DNA from: Poteriospumella lacustris
Lineage: Eukaryota > Sar > Chrysophyceae > Chromulinales > Dinobryaceae
Assembly (NCBI GenBank): GCA_008000375.1
Contig: SMOI01000299.1
Location: 1 to 30,291, forward strand
Reading direction: 5' to 3'
DNA: 30,291 bases
The notes below the pieces were generated by a model. That model was given only the letters and a program-made list of their open reading frames with translations, was not told where the DNA came from and searched no databases. This document shows positions 1 to 8,580 of this stretch, piece after piece (position 1 is the stretch's first letter; each line of letters starts with the position of its first letter). The position numbers were made by a program, and so were the translations under genes.

Positions 1-72
1 GACGCTGACGCTGACGCTGACGCTGACGCTGACGCTGACGCTGACGCTGACGCTGACGCTGACGCTGACGCT
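1..72. repeat. (GACGCT)12 hexanucleotide repeat, coding for (Asp-Ala)12
   Basis: Twelve perfect GACGCT units start at the first base and continue into degenerate GACGCC/GCCGCT units to about position 104. The repeat is in frame with the Doa10-like gene and encodes alternating Asp and Ala. It touches the window edge, so its full length is unknown. Confidence 0.97.
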
Positions 73-2865
73 GACGCCGCCGCCGCTGACGCCGCCGCTG
101 ACGCAGAGGCAGATGCGGGCGCCGCAGCTTCTGTCGATGGGACCGTCGCTGCCTTCGACGAGGCCGATGACGACAGCGTCGGCAGCTTCGACAGCGTCGA
201 CAGCGACGTGCTGGCGGCCGACGGCGACGCGGAGGGCGACGAGGCAGCGGGCGTCTTCGAGGAGCGCGCGGACGGCGTCGAGGCGGCGCCGCAGCCGCCC
301 GCGATCGAGGCAGCCGCACCGCCCGACGCAGCAGCGGCCCCAGACGCCGCGGCACCCGACGCGCCGCTGCCGCCGCCCCCGCCGCTGCTCGGCGCCGACG
401 CGGTCGTCGTGGGCATCGACGTGGCGCTGGGCAACGGCGGCGACGTGCTGGCGATCCAGCTGGACTACTGGCACTTCGTCGTCTTCGCGCTCTTCGTCGC
501 GGCCTTCGGCTTCGTCGCGGTGCTCGTGCCCGCCGCCGTCGGCAAACTGGCGGCGCGCGCGCTGCTCGACTGGGCGCCGCTGCTCGAGCGGCTCGAGCGC
601 GCCGGACAGGCGGCGTTTCTGCGCGACGACGCGTCGGTGGCGGTGCTGGAGCAGTTCTGGGCGCTGCCCGACGAGCTCTTCGCGTCGGCGGGCGACGGCG
701 GCGCGTTGAGCGAAGCGGACGCCGCCGCCGTCGCCGCGCGCGTCGTGTTCCAACTGCGCGCGGGTCTCGAGCTGCTGCTGGGCTACGCGGCCTGTCTGAC
801 GCTGCTGGCGCTCGCGACGCTGCTCTACGCGGCGCAGTTTGCGCCGGCGTTTCAGCGGCCGCCGAGTGGCGCCGCCGCCGACGAGCGGCCGCTGCTCACG
901 CGACTCCGCGACGACGCCGCCGCGGCGATGCGCGCGCTGGCGACGACGGCGGCGAAGGCGACGCTGGCGGCGACGCTGTACCTGGCGCTGCTGCCGGGCG
1001 TCTTCGCCGCCGTCACGTGCCTCGCGCTGCGCCGGCCGCTGGCCGCGTACGTCGACTTCGCCGCGCCCGACGCGGTGCCGACGGTGGCGGCGCTGCTCGT
1101 CATCTGCTACGCGCTGTCGTTCTCGGTCATCGCCCACGTCGCCTTCTTCGTCGCCGAGCTGCGGCGCCTGGTGCCGCCGCTGGCCGCGGCGCTGCAGGCG
1201 CCGACGCTGCCGCTGCTCGAGGTGGCCCACGCGCCGCTGCTCGCGCAGCTGCCGCAGCTGCAGCGGCTGCTGCTGGACCGGCCGCTCGACGCCATCGCAC
1301 GCGCCTTCGCCGTCGAGTGCTGCGTGTTGCTGCCGGGCCTCGTGGCGGCCGTCGTGCTGCCGCTGCGCGTCGGCCACTGGGCGCTGCTGCTGCGCGAGCC
1401 GCTGCGCTTCCAACGCGACGGCGGCGGCGCGCTCGGCGGCGGGATGCACGTGTCGGGCGAGCTGCTCGCGCAGCACGTGCTGACGCAGGCGCTGGTCGAG
1501 CGGCTGCAGTACGACCGCTTCGTCGCGCGCTGGGCGCGCTGGCAGGTCGAGTACGCCGCGCGGCTCACCGGGTGCGAGGCGCTGCTCGACGCGGCGCAGT
1601 TTCCGCATCTGCAGCCCCCGCCGCCGCCCGCTGCCGCCGACGCTGCCGCCGCTGCTGACGCTGCCGTCGCTATCGCCGACAACGACGGCGACGAGGGGCC
1701 GCGCGTCGTTCGCGCAGTGCTCGACGAGGTCGTCGACGAGGCGCTGCGCCGCACCGACGGCGACGGCGACGGCGACGCTGCTGCGATGCCGCCGCTCCAC
1801 GTGCCGCCCGCTGCGCCTGCTGCGCCGGTGCCGGTGCCACCGTCGATGGCGGCGGTGGCGGCCTTCGCGGCGCTGCAGTTTGCGCTGTTTGCACTGGGCT
1901 CGTGCTGGCTGGTGCACGTGCCGCTGCGGACGGGGCGCTGGCTGCTGCGGCTCACGGGCCTCGCCGTGGCGCACAACGAGTTCTTCAACGTGCTCACGGG
2001 GCTGCTGACCTGCTGGGCCGTCGCGCACGTCGTCGAGTTCGTCTGGCGCGACGTCGCGCGCGCGCCGAGCACGCTGCAGCTGCTGCGCGTCGCGTGGAAA
2101 TGGAGCCGCGTCGTGGCGCAGGTGACCGTCGCCGCGGCGCTGTGGCTGTCGCTGCCGCCGCTGCTCATCGGCTACGCCGTCGAGGCGCTGTTCATTTTGC
2201 CGTTCCGCGCGCCGCTGTCGCAGACCGCGTTCTTCCCCGCGGCGCAGTCGTGGGCGCTCGGCGTCGTGCTGCTCAAGGTCGCCACCAAGTACGTCGCCCC
2301 CGCCGCCGTCGCCGTCTCTGTCTCTGTCTCGCCCCTCGTGCTAACGCTGTGTCTCTCTCTGTGTCTCTGTGTCTCTGTGTGTCTCTGTGTGTCGCGGTGT
2401 GTCGCTGTGTGTCGCAGGGGCGTGCTGGCCGGCGTCTTCGGCGACGGGCCGCTGCGCCTGGAGCTGGAGCTGCTGCTGATCCGCGGCGTGGAGCACTTCG
2501 ACCTGCGGCTCTTCTGGCAGCGCATCTACGTGCCGCTGCTGCTGCCGCTCTGCGACGTCGTCCTCGTGCCCTTCTGCCTCGCGCGCCTCGCCGGCGCCGC
2601 CCTCGACGCGCTGCCGACGGAGCACTGGCTGCTGCGCCTCGTGTGGCGGTGGCTCGCGGTGCCGACGCCGGCGGCGTCCCCCGCCGCCGCGCGCTACCTG
2701 TTGCGCACGGCGCTGAGCCGTTTCGCGATGCACCTGGCGCTGCTGCTGCGTGCGCTGTGGACCGCCGCGGCGCAGACCGTTGGCCTCGCCGTGCGCCTCC
2801 ACGGCGAAGTGCGCGACCGGCGCTTCCTCGTCTCCACCGAGCTGGCCAACCGCAGCGCCGCCTGA
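1..2865 (+). CDS. Doa10/MARCH6-like ER membrane E3 ubiquitin ligase, 5'-truncated by window edge
   Basis: The frame is open from base 1, so the true start and the expected N-terminal RING-CH finger lie outside the window. The visible part begins with an Asp-Ala repeat and an acidic linker, followed by about ten or more hydrophobic segments typical of a polytopic ER protein. The C-terminal region is diagnostic: the stretch with LPPLLIGYAVEALFILPFR, then PLSQTAFFPAAQSWALG, then a helix containing RGVEHFDLRLFWQR, aligns by eye with the conserved C-terminus of MARCH6/Doa10/SUD1. This family ubiquitinates misfolded ER and cytosolic proteins in ERAD. An intron at 2289-2417 (GTACGT..GTCGCAG, with CTAAC at 2341-2345) interrupts this domain; removing its 129 nt joins KVATK to GVLAGVFGDG. 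The intron length is a multiple of three and it contains no stop, so the unspliced frame stays open. Stop codon TGA 2863-2865. Convergent with the next gene. Confidence 0.82.
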   Translation, partial: DADADADADADADADADADADADADAAAADAAADAEADAGAAASVDGTVAAFDEADDDSVGSFDSVDSDVLAADGDAEGDEAAGVFEERADGVEAAPQPPAIEAAAPPDAAAAPDAAAPDAPLPPPPPLLGADAVVVGIDVALGNGGDVLAIQLDYWHFVVFALFVAAFGFVAVLVPAAVGKLAARALLDWAPLLERLERAGQAAFLRDDASVAVLEQFWALPDELFASAGDGGALSEADAAAVAARVVFQLRAGLELLLGYAACLTLLALATLLYAAQFAPAFQRPPSGAAADERPLLTRLRDDAAAAMRALATTAAKATLAATLYLALLPGVFAAVTCLALRRPLAAYVDFAAPDAVPTVAALLVICYALSFSVIAHVAFFVAELRRLVPPLAAALQAPTLPLLEVAHAPLLAQLPQLQRLLLDRPLDAIARAFAVECCVLLPGLVAAVVLPLRVGHWALLLREPLRFQRDGGGALGGGMHVSGELLAQHVLTQALVERLQYDRFVARWARWQVEYAARLTGCEALLDAAQFPHLQPPPPPAAADAAAAADAAVAIADNDGDEGPRVVRAVLDEVVDEALRRTDGDGDGDAAAMPPLHVPPAAPAAPVPVPPSMAAVAAFAALQFALFALGSCWLVHVPLRTGRWLLRLTGLAVAHNEFFNVLTGLLTCWAVAHVVEFVWRDVARAPSTLQLLRVAWKWSRVVAQVTVAAALWLSLPPLLIGYAVEALFILPFRAPLSQTAFFPAAQSWALGVVLLKVATKYVAPAAVAVSVSVSPLVLTLCLSLCLCVSVCLCVSRCVAVCRRGVLAGVFGDGPLRLELELLLIRGVEHFDLRLFWQRIYVPLLLPLCDVVLVPFCLARLAGAALDALPTEHWLLRLVWRWLAVPTPAASPAAARYLLRTALSRFAMHLALLLRALWTAAAQTVGLAVRLHGEVRDRRFLVSTELANRSAA
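2289..2417 (+). other. 129-nt (3n) intron in the Doa10-like gene with TCTGTG-rich tract
   Basis: The donor is GTACGT after AA, the acceptor is GTCGCAG, the branch-type CTAAC is at 2341-2345, and a long TGTCTCTGTG-type pyrimidine/GT microsatellite follows. Splicing gives the MARCH6-like join; retention would add 43 residues rich in Ser, Val, Leu and Cys. Confidence 0.8.
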
Positions 2866-2950
2866 GCGCCGCCTGAGCGCCGCCCATCAGTAAACCCCCC
2901 GCGTCGCCCGCGCCGCCCCGTCGCCGCTAACTACCGACGCCGCTCCCCTC

Positions 2951-2990
2951 GCACAGACAGACACAGACAGACGCAGACAGACGCAGACGT
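2951..2990. repeat. 10-bp tandem repeat (ACAGACAGAC-type) between convergent genes
   Basis: About four imperfect copies of a 10-bp unit lie in the 173-bp gap between the stop codons of the Doa10-like gene (2865) and the EF-hand gene (3039). The rest of the gap is C-rich with no coding signal. It is probably shared 3' UTR sequence. Confidence 0.8.
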
Positions 2991-3038
2991 CGTTAGGCTA
3001 TTTACACGCGACGGCCATCGCCGCCGCTCGGCCGCCGC

Positions 3039-5885
3039 TCAACCGCCGCCGCCGCCGCCGCCGCTGAGGACGCGCTGCGCGTGGGCCGCGCGCTGCTGCA
3101 GAAACAAAATTTTGGTGTCGCGGCTGCGGCCGGCGCCGGGCAGCGGCTTCTGCCGCAGCAGCAGCGCCGCCGCCGACTGCAGCGCCGGCGTCGACGACGA
3201 CGTCGCCGGAGGCAGCGTCGCGAGGCTCTTCGGCGGCCGTCGCGGCGGCTCCGCAGCGCCGCCGCCGCCGCCGCCGCCGAAGCGCGTGGCGACGAAGGCG
3301 GCGAGGAAGTCGTCGACGGCGCGCGCCTCTTTCTCCGCGTGGCGCTGGTCGTCGTCGCGGACGATCGCCTCGTGCGCCGCGTCGCGGGCGGCCGGTCGCT
3401 GCGGGTGGAAGGCGCGGCGCAGCTCGTCCTGCACCAGCCGCGTGACGCGCACCTCCGCCGCGACGGCGTCGTCGACGAGAAACGGCGACACGTCCGCGAC
3501 ACCGCCGCTGCGGCCGCCGCTGTGGCTGTGGCTGTCGCTCGGGCCGCTCGGAAAGGGAAACGCCGTCGCGGCGGCGGCGGTGGCGGCGGGCTGCGGCGGC
3601 GGCGAGTGGATGTTGAAGGCGTCGAAGGGCTCGTAGGCGAAGGGCCGCGGGGCGTCGCGGTCGCCGTAGCCGTCGTCGTCTTCGTCGTCGTCGTCGTAGC
3701 CGCCGCCGGGGGCGACGTAGCCGTAGCCGTCGTCGTCGAGGCCGCTGGCCAGCGACAGCGACAGCGACAGCGACGACGGCTGCGCCAGCAGAAAAAAGTC
3801 GTTCGACAGCGCTGACACGTCGGCGCTGCGGTCGTCGCCGAGCATCACAACGGGCGCCGCCGCGCTGGCGCTGTCGCCATCGTCGCCACTGCCGCCGCCG
3901 CCGCCGCCGCCGGTGGGGGGCTGCGTCTCGTGCGCGTCGCGGTGCGGGTGGCGGTGGCGATGCAGCGGCGGCCGCGGCTCGCCGCCGGACGACGACAGCG
4001 TCGTCGCGTCGTTGTCGTCGAGCGACAGCGAATCGTACGCGAACGAGGCGGCGTCGGCGTAGACGTTGTTCGCGTCGTCGGCCTGCGAGAGGCCGTCGGG
4101 CAGCGCCTCGCCGACGCGGTGCAAGTCGCTGCGGTGCGGCGCGTTGACCTCCGCGCGCGACTCTTTTTCCGCGACGCGGAGCCACACGTCGAAGGCGGAG
4201 CGCAGGTCGCGGCGGCGGTAGGCGAAGTCGGAGCAGATCTTGACGAGTTTGACGTAGGCGTCGCGCTTCATCGCGATGATGTGTTCGCGCCGCGCCTGTT
4301 CCTGTTGGCGGCGCTCGCGGCGCTTCTCTTGGCGCTGGCGGACGATGTCGGGGAAGTCGGCCGCGAAGGTGGCGCCGTCGAGGCTGCGCTGCATCGAGAA
4401 GGCCGCCTTGAAGGCGCTCAGCGTGCGGTAGTCCTTCTCGAGCGCCAGCATCGCCTGCGTGTCGACGCCCGTCGTCAGCAGCATCTGCACGCCGCGGCCG
4501 AGCGTCGTGGCGCTGCCGTTGCTCTGCGAGTCGACCGACTCGGCGCCGTCGAGGAGGAAGCTCGGCTCGCGACTAGCGAGCAGCGAGTTCGACCGCGAGT
4601 CCATGCGGAAGCTGTTGCCACTCGCCGCCAGACTCGTCGGCGGCGCCGACAGCAGCGACGCCGACATCGACAGCGACCGATCGAGCGAACCCACCGTCGA
4701 CGGTCGCAGCGCGTTGCTCTCGGCGCCAGCGGACGACAGTTCTGCGCTCACGATCGAGTTCTGCGTCGACAGACCCAGCACCGCCTGCGACGCCTGCGGC
4801 AGCAACGTGGCGCCCACAGCGCTGCCGCCGGCGTTGGCGGCGGCGGCGGAGCGTTGGCGCGCTTCGTCGTCGGCGCGTCTCTTCGCCTCGTGCTGCCGCA
4901 CGTAGTACTCGTTGGTCAGCGGGTTACCCGCCGTGTCGATGACGGGCTCCTTCAACGCCTGGCCGAAGTACGTCTCCGCTTCGATGTGCCGCTGGAGACT
5001 CAAGGCGACGATGGCCACGGCGCTGGTCTGTTTCGCGCGCCAGACGCGCGTCTTCTCGACCCAAAAGTCGAGGCCGAAGATGCACTTCCGCAGGTGGTTC
5101 AACAGCAGATGCCCCATGCGCAAGAGCACGGGGTTCTGTCCACAAAATGTGCGGAATTCGTCGATACTGACGCCACCGTCGTTGTCGGCGTCGACGAAGG
5201 AGAACAGGTCCAGCGCGACCTTCTTCTGCACCGGCAGCGTCTGGAACTCCTTGTACCGGAAGGTGACGACGGTGAGGAAGTCCTCCAGGTCCAAGATGCT
5301 GTATTCGGGCATGAAGCTGATGCCGCGCCGCGACAAGAGACGGAAGCAGAACTCCTCCGTCAGCGCCCGGTCGACCAGCAGATATTTGACGAGGAACGCG
5401 GCGAACTCGAGAAAAGTGACGGCGCCGGTCAGCTGGTGGTTGATGATCTCGAAGCATCGCATCACCCACACGTCAGGGGCGAGTCTGAAATACTTCGCAA
5501 AGGCCCGAAAGGACGCCGTGTTTCGCTTGGCGCCGGTCATCTCGCGGAACAGCTGAAGGAGCTTTTTGCGCTCGACGCCGGAAAACGACAATTTGCGAAG
5601 CTCTTGCGTCTCTCGTATGCCCAGCACTGGAGCGTTGGGGTCAACGGCTTTCTTTTTGGGCAAAAGGTACTTGCCGACGTACGAGAAGGCGTCGGGTATG
5701 TAGTGCAGCCACGCGAAATAGTTGCGCCGGTGTTTGTCGAGGCGGGACGTTCGGCGTTGGAACATGGGGTGGCTTGCCAATGGATTGGCGGCCTTCGGAT
5801 GGGCATGTGCGGAGCGATGCCTCCGCTTGCCATGGTGGCTTTTCCCACTAGCCACTGAATTTTGGCGATTCTTGAGCCCTTCCAT
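3039..5885 (-). CDS. Large single-exon EF-hand protein with low-complexity C-terminal half
   Basis: 948 aa, read as one uninterrupted frame from ATG at 5885-5883 to TGA at 3041-3039. The N-terminus is basic (residues 1-55, many His/Lys/Arg). A helical region at about 95-300 resembles tandem EF-hand-type helices; the only canonical calcium loop is at 232-243 (D232, D234, D236, G237, E243, core DADNDGGVSIDE). A charged coiled-coil-like helix rich in Arg, Glu and Gln lies near 525-560. The remainder is low-complexity Ser, Asp, Ala and Gly, including poly-Gly runs, and the last residues before the stop are SGGGGGGG. No signal peptide or membrane segment is seen. It is probably a calcium-responsive scaffold or regulator, but I cannot name an orthologue. 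Unrecognised introns in the GC-rich C-terminal half are possible. Confidence 0.75.
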   Translation of the reverse strand: MEGLKNRQNSVASGKSHHGKRRHRSAHAHPKAANPLASHPMFQRRTSRLDKHRRNYFAWLHYIPDAFSYVGKYLLPKKKAVDPNAPVLGIRETQELRKLSFSGVERKKLLQLFREMTGAKRNTASFRAFAKYFRLAPDVWVMRCFEIINHQLTGAVTFLEFAAFLVKYLLVDRALTEEFCFRLLSRRGISFMPEYSILDLEDFLTVVTFRYKEFQTLPVQKKVALDLFSFVDADNDGGVSIDEFRTFCGQNPVLLRMGHLLLNHLRKCIFGLDFWVEKTRVWRAKQTSAVAIVALSLQRHIEAETYFGQALKEPVIDTAGNPLTNEYYVRQHEAKRRADDEARQRSAAAANAGGSAVGATLLPQASQAVLGLSTQNSIVSAELSSAGAESNALRPSTVGSLDRSLSMSASLLSAPPTSLAASGNSFRMDSRSNSLLASREPSFLLDGAESVDSQSNGSATTLGRGVQMLLTTGVDTQAMLALEKDYRTLSAFKAAFSMQRSLDGATFAADFPDIVRQRQEKRRERRQQEQARREHIIAMKRDAYVKLVKICSDFAYRRRDLRSAFDVWLRVAEKESRAEVNAPHRSDLHRVGEALPDGLSQADDANNVYADAASFAYDSLSLDDNDATTLSSSGGEPRPPLHRHRHPHRDAHETQPPTGGGGGGGSGDDGDSASAAAPVVMLGDDRSADVSALSNDFFLLAQPSSLSLSLSLASGLDDDGYGYVAPGGGYDDDDEDDDGYGDRDAPRPFAYEPFDAFNIHSPPPQPAATAAAATAFPFPSGPSDSHSHSGGRSGGVADVSPFLVDDAVAAEVRVTRLVQDELRRAFHPQRPAARDAAHEAIVRDDDQRHAEKEARAVDDFLAAFVATRFGGGGGGGAAEPPRRPPKSLATLPPATSSSTPALQSAAALLLRQKPLPGAGRSRDTKILFLQQRAAHAQRVLSGGGGGGG

Positions 5886-6165
5886 TCGAGGTCTATCGAC
5901 AATCGGGTCGCATCCTTATTCAAGGAAATTAAATGTTACGCAGGTTCAATCAGTCGGTGGAAATTCACCTACAATTACGGCATGAGTATCATGAATATCG
6001 AGTCTGAACTCATGACAAGGCCATTTCATTGATGGTTGACCAACTGGCAACAGACCAGCACAACAGCGAGGCGAAGAACGAAGAACGAAACGGACACTGC
6101 CAAAGGGGAGGGAACCGACAGACACCATGGTTTTATACTTGTCGTTGCCGCACGGCTGTCAGCGT
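5886..6165. other. Intergenic region upstream of EF-hand gene and tRNA-Lys
   Basis: About 280 bp of lower GC separate the EF-hand gene start from the tRNA. It must hold the EF-hand promoter (minus strand). An AT-rich TTTTATACTT at 6131-6140 lies 26 bp before the tRNA. No other gene is visible. Confidence 0.5.
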
Positions 6166-6238
6166 GCCGGCCTAGCTCAGTCGGTAGAGCGCACGGCTCT
6201 TAACCGTGTGGTCGAGGGTTCGAGCCCCTCGGTCGGTG
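6166..6238 (+). tRNA. tRNA-Lys(CUU)
   Basis: A full 73-nt cloverleaf without intron. The acceptor stem is 6166-6172 paired with 6231-6237 (G-U at the first and fifth pairs), with G6238 as discriminator. The D stem is GCTC 6175-6178 with GAGC 6187-6190. The anticodon stem CACGG 6192-6196 pairs with CCGTG 6204-6208, and the loop CTCTTAA puts anticodon CTT at 6199-6201, which reads AAG (Lys). The T stem GAGGG pairs with CCCTC around TTCGAGC. Internal A box (TAGCTCAGTCGG) and B box (GGTTCGAGCC) are present for Pol III. CCA is not encoded. Confidence 0.97.
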
Positions 6239-6245
6239 CACCTTC

Positions 6246-6266
6246 TTTTTCGATGTTTTTTTTTTT
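6246..6266 (+). terminator. Pol III terminator T-runs after tRNA-Lys
   Basis: T5 at 6246-6250 begins 8 nt after the discriminator base, and T11 at 6256-6266 gives a strong back-up. Runs of T are the standard RNA polymerase III stop signal. Confidence 0.85.
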
Positions 6267-6687
6267 GTTGATTTTCTTTCTGCTTTATTATTATCACTGG
6301 GTTTCCAGGCTTTTTGGACATTTACACGGCTAGCAAGTATTAATTATTTGGTTTTATGTCTTGCCTTTCCTCAACTGACGTGTAATGGGACGTTCGTTAT
6401 CGCGGAATCGCCTGTATGTCCTTTCAGCCATTTCTTAAGCCTGATCGGTTAGCTACCATGCACATCGTTGACCTTTTCGGTACATTGGTCGGCCTGCAGT
6501 CTTGTCCGTGACAAATCCCTGTCACAGGCCCGTACCCGCATGCGATGTCCTTGAAGCTCTCTGACAGGCGGCTATCAAGTCGTCACACTCAGAACCCCCT
6601 TCGCTGCGATTGCGACGGCCGCGTGCGGCTTTCGACATTTCGTCGGTTGACACGGAGGGAGATTGACCCCCTGTCCATGGAAGAGGC
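6267..6687. other. Intergenic region, 3' side of OGG1
   Basis: About 420 bp of moderate GC between the tRNA terminator and the OGG1 stop codon. It contains T-rich sequence to about 6320 and a small perfect hairpin (GTGACA 6508-6513 with TGTCAC 6520-6525). No coding frame here looks real. It probably includes the OGG1 3' UTR on the minus strand. Confidence 0.5.
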
Positions 6688-8247
6688 TCATTCCCTCCGG
6701 ACTTTGGATGCCTTCGTCGGTGTCGACGTCTCATCCGCGGCAGAGCCCCTCTTTCGCTTTCCTGCCACCTTAGCGCTGACGGGACTCGACGCGTGGTCGG
6801 ATTCGTCACGTTGACCCGATAGCTTCGACGGCTTCGACGGCGACTTCGCCTCACGCTTCAGAGCTTTTGCCTTCTTCTGATCAAGGGCGAACTGCCGCAT
6901 TTCCTCCTGCAAATGCGCAGGTAACTTGCCTCGGAACAGCGGCAGCTCCGCGGCGAAGAGCACGGAATGGGCCCAGCCGGCGCGGCGCTGAAACATGTCG
7001 CGGAAAATGTCGCCCACCTGCTCGTAGATGGTCGGCGTGAGGCTCTTCGCATTACTCAATTCAGGTGCGTAATCACGCACGGCAATACTCCATACGTGTG
7101 TATCCACGGGAATCACGTCATATTGGTCGAGGGAAAACAGGGCGACGCAGTCGGCCACCTTCATACCCACTCCCGGCAGCAGCAACAACTGCTGCTGCAC
7201 ATATCTTCGATGGCTTGACGAAGCAATAGCAGAGGATATAGCAGCTTCTTCTTCACCCGTCTCGGCAGGCTCTTGTTTGCAGACCACCTGAGGCCGACGC
7301 AGCGAAACGAGCCAATCGCTGCCCATTTCGGTCGACTTCTGCCGCACCAACTTGGCGGAATTGATGATGAACTTGGCTCGGTATCCTACACCTAAGCTTC
7401 GAAGGGGCGCTTCTTCGAGAGCAGCCAGTGCATCAATCGTTGGGAATGAGAACATCGGAAAGACGAAATCCTCAGTGGTGGGGGTGCGCTGAGGTTGTCT
7501 CTTCGGGGACGCGCCTTCGTCGTCGCTGCTGGCCTCTGATTCCGCTGCGAGCTCGTCATGACGCGGAGGATTAAAGTCGATGACGAGTCCATCGCTGGAA
7601 CCCATGCTGCCACGATCATTCTTTACTCTAACAGTGCAGAGAAAGCTTCCATAGGTCGCTCTCAATCTTTGCAGCATCAGCGAGATGCGGGAAATGTTGT
7701 TGTTGGATGAGCAAATGAAGGATATGAGACATTCCCACGGGTCTTGGCGGACGACGCGTACTCCAGGTAGATGTACGGATACTGTACGCATGCGTTCGCA
7801 TTTTTGAGACCACGTGCCGTACAGTTCGGGCAAGTCATCGTCCAACTGGAAGTAATCCAGCATCGTCTGGCGTAGACGCGACGGATCAACAGGCGTCGAC
7901 AACAAAGATGCCACTTCAGTGGTCGAGGGCAGCTGCTTTACGATGAGAGGCTGGCCATCAACGACTCCAATCCAAAACTTCGACCCCAACGATTCTTCAT
8001 CTGACAAGGGCAGTCGTTTCCAGTTGAAGCATTGGCCCATGTTCAACGTATTTTCGGGAGTCATCTGGATTGGTGGGATACGCAAATCAACCCACGAAAG
8101 GTCAGTCAACTTCATTGAACGGGCACTCATAGTGCAAGTAGTCGACAAGCTTTGAGTGGTCTTCTGTAGAGCGAAGGCAGAAACGGTTGGCGTTCTCAAC
8201 GACGGAAAAAGCGAACAGACCAGCAACGAGCAATACCGGCGAAACAT
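6688..8247 (-). CDS. OGG1: 8-oxoguanine DNA glycosylase/AP lyase OGG1
   Basis: 519 aa, one exon, ATG at 8247-8245, TGA at 6690-6688. It removes 8-oxoguanine opposite C in base-excision repair. The N-terminal OGG domain (about 45-165) has the NMGQCFNWKR signature; SSNNNISRI at 180-188 is the conserved Asn-rich motif. The helix-hairpin-helix/GPD region reads LPGVGMKVADC, with catalytic Lys363, followed by PVDTHVW with Asp382. The 19-residue spacing equals that of human K249-D268. Lineage-specific insertions sit at about 210-258 (acidic, then PKRQPQR) and 303-345. The C-terminal tail is basic and contains GKRKRG, a likely nuclear localisation signal. The first about 40 residues are hydrophobic and basic without acids, as in a mitochondrial presequence; a second start at Met40 would remove them. 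Divergent from the small EF-hand gene. Confidence 0.95.
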   Translation of the reverse strand: MFRRYCSLLVCSLFPSLRTPTVSAFALQKTTQSLSTTCTMSARSMKLTDLSWVDLRIPPIQMTPENTLNMGQCFNWKRLPLSDEESLGSKFWIGVVDGQPLIVKQLPSTTEVASLLSTPVDPSRLRQTMLDYFQLDDDLPELYGTWSQKCERMRTVSVHLPGVRVVRQDPWECLISFICSSNNNISRISLMLQRLRATYGSFLCTVRVKNDRGSMGSSDGLVIDFNPPRHDELAAESEASSDDEGASPKRQPQRTPTTEDFVFPMFSFPTIDALAALEEAPLRSLGVGYRAKFIINSAKLVRQKSTEMGSDWLVSLRRPQVVCKQEPAETGEEEAAISSAIASSSHRRYVQQQLLLLPGVGMKVADCVALFSLDQYDVIPVDTHVWSIAVRDYAPELSNAKSLTPTIYEQVGDIFRDMFQRRAGWAHSVLFAAELPLFRGKLPAHLQEEMRQFALDQKKAKALKREAKSPSKPSKLSGQRDESDHASSPVSAKVAGKRKRGSAADETSTPTKASKVRRE

Positions 8248-8580
8248 ACGCGGATACTGGCACTTCTGTTGTTGGAGATATAAAAATGATGAAGAACGCT
8301 TCCGTCTTCAAGACTTCCGTAACCAACGGATGAGACGATGAGACTGACGTCGCCGGTCGTCGAGTGGATAAATTGAAACCGCCGACGGAGCGTTACATTT
8401 TGACGTCACCTCGGTTCTCGTCGATCACTTGTTGTTTCACCTGTTTCTCTGACAACAAACTACAATCAAAACCACCTATTTGTTGCACAGGATATCCGTG
8501 TTGGTCCTCGGGGGTTGCCTTTGGTCTGATAGATCGATTTGCCTTGAGCAGTATCAGAATCGGAAGCAGAGATTGAGTAA
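8248..8580. promoter_or_regulatory. Bidirectional promoter region OGG1 / small EF-hand gene
   Basis: 333 bp between two divergent start codons (8247 and 8581). It must hold both promoters. A TGACGTC-like sequence is near 8344-8350 and another near 8400-8406. No gene is visible. Confidence 0.5.

Noticed and set aside
1-104. CRISPR-like or centromeric array at the left end
   Set aside because: It is a six-base repeat without spacers, in frame with a coding sequence.
208-2865. GTG at 208 as the start of the Doa10-like gene
   Set aside because: The frame is open to base 1 and eukaryotic starts are ATG; the gene simply runs off the window.
3930-5858. Long open frame (642 codons) antisense to the EF-hand gene
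   Set aside because: It is Arg/Ala/Val-rich without any domain and mirrors the EF-hand gene, whose EF loop and helices are convincing. GC-rich DNA yields such shadows.
6508-6525. Perfect 6-bp hairpin as a structured RNA gene
   Set aside because: Too short, isolated, and without promoter boxes; at most part of the OGG1 3' UTR.
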